The notes beneath the pieces were generated by a model that was given only the letters and a program-made list of their open reading frames with translations, did not search any database and had not been told where the DNA came from. From contig JAJQAY010000131.1 in the NCBI GenBank assembly GCA_021203515.1, positions 1 to 64,000 on the forward strand: DNA of 64,000 nucleotides, in the 5' to 3' direction. A program made the translations under genes and the position numbers. The DNA comes from Bacteroides sp. (GTDB taxonomy: Bacteria > Bacteroidota > Bacteroidia > Bacteroidales > Bacteroidaceae). Below, piece by piece: positions 56,226 to 64,000 of the stretch. The first letter of the stretch is position 1. Every line of letters starts with the position of its first letter.

Positions 56226-58213
56226 ATGAAGAATTTGAAATATATAATATTGGGTTGCGTGCTCGCATTGGGCATGACATCCTATGATGATTGGTTGGAC
56301 GTTAATACTAATCCTGATAATCCAAACAGTGAAAGTGCATTATTAACAAACAGGTTGCCGTGGATACAGCATTTCTATATGTATTCTGCCGGAACAGCCA
56401 ATATGCGTACAGCTTGCCAGGCTGGGGTGTATTATAGTAATAATGCGAATAACAATAAACTGGGAGTAACTTGGAATTGTGTCTCCGGAAGCGTAACAGC
56501 CTCTTATCAGACATTTTTCACAGTAGTTGCCAATAATCTGGATGATATGTATAGGAAAGCTCAGTCGGAGGGTGCATATCACTATATGGCTGCGGCAGAT
56601 GTTTTCCATGTGTTGGGTTTTATGCAAATGCTCGATTTGTTTGGAGAAATGCCATATACGGATGCATTGGGGCTATCGCCTAGTCCGGCCTACGATGATG
56701 GTAAAACAATTTATAACGGTTGCATAGCAAAGCTTGATGAAGCGATTGAATTGTTTGGCAAAGCGCAGGCATCTACAGCCGAGAGTTTGGCAAGCGGTGA
56801 TATGTGGAACAATGGCGATGTGGGTAAGTGGTTGAAACTATGTTATGGTCTGAAAGCACGTTATCTGTTGAAAGTGTCTAAAAAGGCTGATTTGTTTGAT
56901 GCGGATGCTATTCTGGAATGTCTGAGCAAGGCCCTTCAGTCTAATGATGACAACACATTAGCTCCGTGTTATAATAGTCCTTCTACGGAAATCGATTCAT
57001 ACTATGGAGACCCTATTACTCCTAATGGAAACTGGGATTACGCGGCTTATGGTGGTAACCAGCGTTATACGAAATATTATTGTGATTTGCTGACCAATAT
57101 GCGTGGTTCCGGTGTGGAAGACCTCCCCGTATGACTAAGATAGTTCCGGCAGCGATGTGCAATATTAAGTTGGATGCCAGTGGCAAGGTGCAATCATATG
57201 ATTGGTTACGTTCCGTGGGTGTTGATACATATGGAGAAGCAGAACGTTTGGTGGCAGGTGGAGCTACTTCTATTCAGACGGTTTCTTATGCAGGTGTAGA
57301 TAAAGATGTGAAATACACTATTGAAGATGATAATAAGCGTGCTGCATTTATAGCGACCCTAAACGGAAAACATTCTTATAAGGAGGAAGGTAAAGTTGTG
57401 ACAGTGACTTATGCTAAGGGCTCATCTTACGTAGAAAACTCTAACTATATTCAGGCCGGTGATACGATTTATGTAAATCTGCGCAGTGGTTCTTGTACAA
57501 CGGGAAATGCCAGTCTGGGAGAAAAGGATGTGAATTGGTATTTTAATACAGATGCATTGGCAGCCGGTGCTGTTGGTTCTACAGGCTCATTCCAAATACG
57601 TCCTAATTCCGATCAGGAAATAGTAACTTATCATGAGATGTGCTTTATTAAGGCAGAAGTTTATATGCGGAAAGGTGATAAGCCACAGGCTCTTGCCGCT
57701 TATAAAGCCGGTATTAAAGCGCACATAGATATGATGCAAAAGAAGTTGCAAGAGTGGCAGGCGTCCGGTTATGCCAATCCGGATATGTGGCCGATGGATG
57801 ATGGTCAAATTGTAAGCTATATGTCTAGTGCGGCAGTTTGCCAAAGCGGCAGCGAATTGACGATGGCTGATATTATGTTGCAGAAGTATCTGGCAATGGG
57901 ATGTAGCATCGAGAATTTTAATGACATGCGTCGTTTCAACTTCAGCGCAGGTAATATTGGTGATTATGGAGTTGTATATCCCGGTTATGGACGTACTAAG
58001 TTATTTGCCGGACAAGCAGAAGTTACAGGCTCTGCACCTACGGATCCTACTTATTGGATGCGTCGTTGGATGTTACCTGGTTCTCTTGAACTGAATTATA
58101 ACTCGGAAAATGCATTGGCTGTAAATGCTCGTGCAGGTGATCCTGATATCTGATGTATTCCTACCTGGTGGGATTGCGCAAGCGATGACGAGTACTATGG
58201 TTATATCAAGTAG
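56226..58213 (+). pseudogene. SusD-like protein (right pair), frameshift and in-frame stop
   Basis: About 662 codons. The start MKNLKYIILGCVLALGMTS is followed by Tyr where a lipobox Cys is expected (MTSYDDWLDVN, compare SCSLDNWLDVN in the left copy), so it would not be lipidated as read. SusD helices: YMAAADVFHVLGFMQMLDLF, GDVGKWLKLCYGLKARYL, CFIKAEVYMRKGDKPQALA. The frame breaks near 57121-57132 (one base short before PRMTKIVPA). TGA at 58151-58153 stands for Trp (DIW in the left copy), and the natural stop is TAG 58211-58213. Starts 20 nt after the right susC. Confidence 0.8.
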
Positions 58214-58292
58214 TTTACCAATAAAACTCTTAGTTTATAGAATGTTAAATTAAATATCTTAAAATCTTGAGGCGTATATTTGTTTCATTGAT

Positions 58293-58300
58293 TATCTTTG
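58293..58300 (+). promoter_or_regulatory. Isolated -7 box
   Basis: TATCTTTG fits TAnnTTTG, but the next thing downstream is the terminator at 58382. It would give a transcript of about 100 nt unless read through into the gene at 58488. Confidence 0.35.
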
Positions 58301-58336
58301 CACTCAGATTTTTTGGATTCATAAAAGATTAAATTA

Positions 58337-58411
58337 AAGATATTGGAGACTAAAAAGTCTTCATTCATAGATGATGATTGGAACAGCCGGTTCGTGAGAA
58401 TCGGCTGTTTT
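58337..58411. repeat. 75-bp inverted repeat, right copy
   Basis: Partner of 47446-47520 in opposite orientation (72 of 75 positions agree by eye). It lies 123 bp past the right susD stop and holds the terminator. Confidence 0.88.
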
Positions 58412-58413
58412 TT
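58382..58413 (+). terminator. Rho-independent terminator after the right susD
   Basis: AACAGCCGGTTC / GAATCGGCTGTT stem with loop GTGA and a run of T. Confidence 0.85.
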
Positions 58414-58487
58414 GTTTCTGTTTGTTTGCATATCAACGGCGGCAGTGTTATTTTTGCAAGAAATGGCGAAGACAAGTTAATTATATG

Positions 58488-59297
58488 ATGGAACAAGGCA
58501 AGAAATTTATATCTCCCGGAGCATGGTTTGCTATGGAGTATCCGGCAGACTGGAACGAATTTGAAGATGGGAAAGGCTCTTTCCTCTTTTATAATCCCAA
58601 TGAGTAGACGGGCAACTTTCGCATCTCGGCATACAAATGAAATGCGACATATGGCAAAGAGGCTATCCGGCAGGAACTGAAGGAGAACCCTTCGGCCACG
58701 CTGGTCAAGATAGGAAGTCTGAAATGTGCATACAGCAAAGAAATGTTTGAAGAAGAAGAAGGAACCTATTATACTTCCCATGTATGGATTACGGGCAAAG
58801 GCGATGTAGCTTTCGAGTGTTCGTTTACCGTGAGCAAAGGAGAGTCTGCGGCAGAAGCGGAGCAAGTGATTGCTTCTTTGGAAGTGCGCGATGCCAACCG
58901 GAAGTATCCGGCAGAGATAATTCCGGTACGCCTTTCTGAAATCTATCAGATAAACGAGGCGTATGAATGGGCTAGCACCACGGTGAAAGAACAATTCAAA
59001 AAAGACTTCCAGGGCGCAGAAGAAGATATTGCCAGTATGCAGCAAATGGTGGATAGCGGTAGCATCGGAGCCAAAAAGAAGGAAGCGTGGCTAGCATTGG
59101 GCATTGTGCTCTGTGTTATTCTAGCCAATGAAGTAGACGGACTGGAGTGGCGTACGCTGATAGACGGCAATCGCGAAGCGCCTGTTCTTGTGAATGTGGC
59201 GACCGGAGAAGAGATAGACCCCATGAAGTTAGTGTGGAGCAAAGTGAAAGCTGGCGAAGCTTGCAATTTGGCAGAAACCTACAAGAACCTGCTCTGA
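58488..59297 (+). pseudogene. DUF3805-like protein, two in-frame stops
   Basis: 270 codons. Opening MEQGKKFISPGAWFAMEYPA and DWNEFEDGKGSFLFYNP resemble DUF3805 proteins. TAG 58605-58607 (codon 40; Trp fits in NEWTGNFRISAY) and TGA 58638-58640 (codon 51; Gly fits) break the domain. A long open stretch follows (GTYYTSHVWITGKGDVAFEC). The C-terminal half resembles a second DUF (VKEQFKKDFQGAEEDIASM; ALGIVLCVILANEVDGLEW). Cytoplasmic, role unknown. It lies 61 nt before the ABC-F gene. Confidence 0.65.
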
Positions 59298-59358
59298 ATG
59301 ACAGACACTCCGCAGCACATGTCTCGTAATTTGTAATTAGTAATTAGTAATCAATTCA

Positions 59359-61230
59359 ATGAATCCTATTTTGCAAGTCGAAAACCTCACCAAGTCTTTT
59401 GGTGATTTGGTACTCTTAAATAATGCCTCCTTTGGCTTGACCGAGGGGTAACGTGTTGGCTTGATAGCTAAAAACGGAAGCGGCAAGACTACCTTGCTGA
59501 ACATTCTTTCCGGAAAGGAGGGCTATGAAGGCGACACCATCTCTTTCAGACGCGATTTAAGAGTGGGCTACCTGGAACAAGACCCGCAATATCCCGAAAA
59601 CCTGACCGTATTGGAAGCCTGCTTCCACCACGGCAACAGCACCGTGGAACTGATTAAGGAATATGAGCACTGCATGGAGACGGAAGGGTATCCCGGCTTG
59701 GACGAAATCCTGGTGCGCATGGATCATGAGAAGGCTTGGGAGTACGAACAGAAAGCGAAGCAAATCCTTTCGCAACTGAAAATCCGCGACTTCGACCAGC
59801 AAGTGAAGCACCTTTCCGGTGGGTAGTTGAAGTGCGTGGCACTGGCCAATACCCTTATCACCGAACCAGATCTGCTGATACTGGACGAGCCTACCAACCA
59901 CCTCGACCTCGATATGACCGAATGGCTGGAAGACTACCTGCGCCGCACCAACCTCGCATTGCTGATGGTGACGCACGACCGCTACTTCCTCGACCGCGTA
60001 TGTTCAGAAATCATAGAAATAGACAACCGCCAGATTTATCAATATAAAGGCAACTACAGCTATTATCTGGAGAAGCGCCAGGAGCGCATCGAGTCTAAAA
60101 CTGTAGAAGTGGAACGCGCCAACAACCTCTACCGCACCGAATTGGAGTGGATGCGCCGCATGCCGCAAGCCCGCGGACACAAGGCACGCTATCGCGAAGA
60201 TGCTTTCTATGAATTGGAGAAGGTGGCCAAGCAGCATTTCAACAACGACAACGTGAAGCTAGACGTCAAGGCATCCTACATCGGCAGCAAGATATTCGAA
60301 GCCGACCACTTGTATAAGTCATTCGGCGACCTGAAGATATTGGATGATTTCTCCTACATCTTTTCCCGTTACGAGAAGATGGGCATCGTAGGAAACAACG
60401 GTACGGGAAAGTCCACCTTCATCAAGATATTGATGGGGCAGGAGCAGGCAGACGGTGGTACGGTGGACATCGGCGAGACAGTACGTTTCGGTTACTACTC
60501 GCAGGACGGCTTGCAATTTGACGAACAGATGAAGGTGATTGATGTGGTGCAGGACATTGCCGAGGTCATCGAACTGGGCAACGGCAAGAAGCTGACCGCC
60601 TCACAATTCCTGCAACATTTCCTCTTTACTCCCGAAACGCAGCACAGTTATGTCTATAAGTTGAGTGGTGGCGAGCGCCGCCGTCTCTATCTGTGCACGG
60701 TGCTGATGCGAAATCCGAACTTCCTTGTGCTGGACGAACCCACCAACGACCTGGACATCGTCACGCTGAACGTATTGGAAGAATATTTGCAGAACTTCAA
60801 AGGTTGCGTCATCGTGGTGAGCCACGACCGCTACTTTATGGATAAGGTGGTAGACCACCTGCTGGTGTTCAACGGACAGGGAGATATCCGTGATTTCCCC
60901 GGCAACTATACCCAATACCGTGACTGGAAAGATGCCAAAGCCCATCAGGAGAAAGAAAAAGAGGTTTCGAAAGAGCAGGAAGAGAAAACCGCTAAAGTGC
61001 GCCTGAACGAGAAGCGTCGTATGTCCTTCAAGGAGAAGCGCGAATTTGAACAGCTTGAACAGGAAATAGCGGAGTTGGAAGCCGAAAAGAAATCCATAGA
61101 AGACGCCCTGTGCAGCGGTGCGCTTTCGGTGGACGAACTCACGGAGAAGTCGAAGCGCCTGCCCGAACTGACGGACTTGATTGACGAGAAAACTTTGCGA
61201 TGGTTGGAATTAAGCGAAATAGAAGGATGA
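59359..61230 (+). pseudogene. ABC-F family ATPase, two in-frame stops
   Basis: 624 codons, two ATP-binding domains and no membrane part. First domain: Walker A AKNGSGKTT, signature LSGG-x-LKCVALA, Walker B LLILDEPTNHLDL. Second domain: GNNGTGKST, LSGGERRRLYL, NFLVLDEPTNDLD. The arm linker and a C-terminal coiled coil follow. TAA 59449-59451 (codon 31; Gln fits TEGQRVGLI) and TAG 59824-59826 (codon 156; Gln of LSGGQ). LKC for the usual LKR is a further C-to-T. Uup/EttA-like proteins act on the ribosome. Overlaps the next start (ATGA). Confidence 0.88.
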
Positions 61231-62063
61231 ACTTAACGAATTATCATAGCCATAGTCTTTACTGTGACGGACGTGCCGGCATGGAGGATTTCGTGCGGTT
61301 TGCTTTGAGCGAGGGTTTTACCTCCTACGGCTTTTCATCCCATGCTCCGTTACCGTTTTCTACGGCGTGGACCATGGAGTGGGACCGCATGGACGACTAT
61401 CTGGCTGAATTTCATCGTTTGAAAAAGAAATATGCTCCGAGCATCGAGCTTTATCTTGGCTTGGAAATAGATTACTTGAATGAGGACAGCAATCCGTCCA
61501 TTGCCCGCTTCCGGGAGCTCCCGTTAGACTATCGCATCGGTTCTGTGCACCTGCTGTATAATGCTGAAGGAGAAGTGGTAGATATAGACGTCCCTGCAGA
61601 TACTTACCGGAAAATAGTGGACGAACAGTTCGACGGAGATTTGGAGCACGTCGTGCGCCTATACTACGGGCGGTTGAGGCGTATGCTGGAGTTGGGCGGT
61701 TTTGATATTGTGGGCCATGCAGACAAGATGCACTACAATGCTTCCTGTTATCGTCCCGGCTTGCTCGACGAACCGTGGTACGACCAATTGGTGTGGGAGT
61801 ATTTCGAAGATATTGCCCGTCGCGGCTATCAGATGGAAATCAACACGAAAGCCTATCACGAATTGGGCACTTTCTATCCCAATGAGCGCTATTTTCCGTT
61901 CCTGCTGGACTTGGGCGTCCGGGTGCAAGTGAATAGCGACGCCCATTATCCCGAACGGATAAACAACGGGCGTCCCGAGGCATTGGAGGCTTTGAAGAAA
62001 GCCGGATATCAATCGCTTGTAGAGCGTTATGACGGCGAATGGAAAGATATACCGATACTGTAA
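61227..62063 (+). CDS. PHP-domain histidinol-phosphatase-like hydrolase
   Basis: Encodes 278 residues. Metal ligands of the PHP fold: YHSHSLYCDGRAGMEDFV, YGFSSHAPLP, LGLEIDYL, IGSVHLLY, IVGHADKMHY and VNSDAHYPE. It matches HisK/HisJ-type histidinol phosphatases and YcdX-like phosphoesterases. ATG 61227 overlaps the ABC-F stop and is preferred over an in-frame upstream codon. It may dephosphorylate histidinol phosphate or another small ester. Intact. Confidence 0.85.
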   Translation: MNLTNYHSHSLYCDGRAGMEDFVRFALSEGFTSYGFSSHAPLPFSTAWTMEWDRMDDYLAEFHRLKKKYAPSIELYLGLEIDYLNEDSNPSIARFRELPLDYRIGSVHLLYNAEGEVVDIDVPADTYRKIVDEQFDGDLEHVVRLYYGRLRRMLELGGFDIVGHADKMHYNASCYRPGLLDEPWYDQLVWEYFEDIARRGYQMEINTKAYHELGTFYPNERYFPFLLDLGVRVQVNSDAHYPERINNGRPEALEALKKAGYQSLVERYDGEWKDIPIL

Positions 62064-62151
62064 ATTCTGACGTTATACATTGATGATAACTACGTTTAGG
62101 AGTTCTCAATATTACTTATGTACTATTGTTTAGCATATTCAGTTATCATTT

Positions 62152-64000
62152 TTACGCAATTGAATCATGCAACATATCCACATACTTCACGAGCAGACTG
62201 GCTTTATCACCAAATATGTTGACTACATTGATACCAGAGAAAGGTGGTTGGTTGGCTAAAATCTCTTTGCGAATGTCACCATTTTGGCATACATATCTGA
62301 TGATGGTGCGTAGATATTCTTCTTGCATTCGAGTCATTTCCGCATCATTTATAAGATTTCGATATTTTTGTAAGGCATCTTCTTGGTCTATACCGATAAT
62401 GCTACGGATGAAAGCGGCTATGTTGGAAGCAAAAGGCATACTTGTTGTTTGTTCTTGATATTCGTCATGTGTACCTAATTCTTCCCAAAATATTTTTTCA
62501 AGTTTGCGTATGTCTTCTTCCTGAAGTTGTTCGAGATGGTATATTTTTTTGTAATACACTGTCATCTTGCAGGTTTTCTGATAGATAATCCATTACACGT
62601 TGGCGGTAATTTTTGATTTCAGAGACTGTAGTTTGCCCTTCATCTTGTGTAAAAGTATCTTCAATATTGATTGTGAAAGTACGGTTATCACCACCCTCTG
62701 TGAGGTATTGCACGAGGTCGCGTAACTCTAACCGGACATGTTCCGATGAATCCATAGTCTTGTTTTGCCAGAATTGGGGTGTTTGAACCTCACGCAGTAA
62801 TTCTATTTTTTGCATCACTTGCGGTATAGTGGCCTTTTCGCACAATTTCTTTGATATGCCGATAACGTTGATTTGGCATGCTCTTGCTTTTACCGTAGAA
62901 TCAACCAATGACAATTGCAGTTTGAGCAATAATGCATCGAATTGTAAGGCTGCAATGTCTTCGCTCTTTTGAATCAATAATTGGGCCAGATTGTCTTTAA
63001 TATCTTGCGCCTGAATCGGTGACAGACAAATCCAATTGGTGGAAATGGAGTAGGTATCTACCAATGCAAGAACCATTCTGACATCAATACGGTTTCTGTT
63101 GAGGGCTGACACTTGGCGATGTAACAGGTCTGCCAGTTCATCATGGAAAGCTTTCGTCTGTTCATTCTCCTGATATTCGTGGAGTTGGAGTGTTGTTTTC
63201 AAATCAACACGGAGATTGAAAAGTCGCCCTACTATAGATAACCTGCTTGTATTTTCATTGTTATCTGTTGCCATGTTGAAATAGTCGAAGTTTCCCCAAT
63301 GGTCGTATATCATGAACTCTGTTTTGTCTTTGTCCGGACCGAAAATATCTTTGCACAGCCGGGTGCCACGTCCTATCATCTGCCAAAACTTAATCTTTGA
63401 ACGTACGGGTTTGAAAAATATCAGATTGACTACTTCGGGTACATCAATTCCGGTATCAAGCATATCGACAGACACAGCTATTTGTGGCATCTTGTTCATG
63501 TCTTTGAAGTTATCAAGAATGGATTCTGCATATTTTTCGTAATTGTCTATCACTCTGCAAAAATCAGCTCCTAATTCGGGATATAGTACATGGAACCGTT
63601 CTGCAATGAGCATGGCGTGTTTATGATTATAGGCAAAGATGATGGTTTTCCCGATTCTTGCTCCTTCATTTACCTTTAGCCCGTTTGTCATAAGGTTGTC
63701 AAGTACTTTGTCAACCGTATCGGTATTGTGTATGTAGCTGAATATTTCTGTAGGTTTGATATCTCTTTTATAATCCCCCTCCAGTATGGCATGGGTCTTT
63801 TCATATTCAAAGATTTCTTTCAGTTCTTCTTTTTCCTTATCCGACAATCGCTCTTCGACAATGCCTTGAGTAAGTATTTCACTTGTGATGGATACAGCGT
63901 TATAAGGCACTAAATAGCCATTATCTACAGCTTCCTGATATTCGTAATTGTCGGTGGGTATGCCTTGTTCCATTTCGAAGAATTGGTAAGTAGAGCGGTC
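62152..64000 (-). pseudogene. Type I restriction enzyme R subunit (HsdR), 3' part, frameshifted
   Basis: Runs off the right edge, so the N-terminal nuclease and first motor domain are outside. The visible part holds the helicase C-terminal half (VSVDMLDTGIDVPEVVNLIF; KFWQMIGRGTRLCKD) and the helical domain that contacts HsdM. T7 at 62544-62550 (six needed) breaks the frame; repaired it reads VLQKIYHLEQLQEEDIRKLE and ends at 62152. HsdR cuts DNA after translocation. The hsdM and hsdS genes should lie beyond 64000. Confidence 0.85.

Noticed and set aside
47446..58411. Composite transposon or prophage
   Set aside because: The terminal repeats are terminators, and there is no transposase, integrase or phage gene between them.
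18350..59826. Stop codon reassignment (TAG/TAA as Gln, TGA as Gly or Trp)
   Set aside because: The inferred residues do not fit one code: TAA and TAG stand for Gln, TAG also for Trp, TGA for both Gly and Trp. All three codons also end intact genes here. Point changes explain it better.

Overview
The window comes from a gut Bacteroides (Bacteroidota). The evidence is two SusC/SusD outer-membrane pairs, the inositol-lipid cluster in the order MIPS, PgpA-like, GtrA-like, CDP-alcohol phosphotransferase and PAP2, the run rng / bS22-like peptide / HU / mutY / ssb / gldE / PPTase, and many promoters with the Bacteroides -7 box TAnnTTTG. I cannot fix the species.

Layout. 1-3.2 kb: an HU-like/DUF4469 protein and a DUF4988/collagen-like/GLUG lipoprotein. 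3.7-7.4 kb: a flavoprotein, a GNAT with a small partner, a C1-family peptidase and a patatin. 7.6-14.4 kb: a fructan/sucrose locus (outer-membrane receptor, GH32 lipoprotein, MFS permease, fructokinase). 14.5-20.8 kb: a beta-lactamase-fold/DUF302 fusion that lacks catalytic residues, then TolC with an NtrC/NtrB-like pair. 20.8-24.6 kb: the AspT/AspD aspartate-alanine energy cycle. 24.8-27.4 kb: a DUF5686-type protein. 27.5-32.8 kb: the inositol-lipid operon plus a PI-PLC-like gene. 32.8-40.6 kb: an alcohol dehydrogenase and the housekeeping block. 40.6-42.5 kb: tryptophanase and a cobalamin riboswitch with almost nothing behind it. 42.6-47.4 kb: a lipoprotein, a two-component system and a transglutaminase-like membrane protein. 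47.4-58.4 kb: two head-to-head SusC/SusD pairs. 58.5-64 kb: a DUF3805-like protein, an ABC-F ATPase, a PHP phosphatase and the 3' end of hsdR.

The most interesting structure is at 52499-53115. The promoter and signal peptide of the left SusC lie between 23-bp perfect inverted repeats placed inside the two susC coding sequences. The right SusC begins exactly at its repeat and has neither promoter nor signal peptide. Flipping the roughly 570-bp segment would fuse the export signal in frame to the other receptor, so this looks like an either/or phase switch between two nutrient-uptake systems. A second, 75-bp inverted repeat carrying the terminators brackets the whole 11-kb block.

A second theme is lesions: about 22 one-base indels, mostly in homopolymers, and 13 in-frame stops fall in otherwise well-conserved genes, mutY included. 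Their spread looks random, so low sequence accuracy or a mutator strain are both possible. Single-residue oddities should be read with that in mind. A third theme is intergenic DNA: 22-nt-period arrays in three places, long hairpins built from 7-mers, and two families of long imperfect palindromes.
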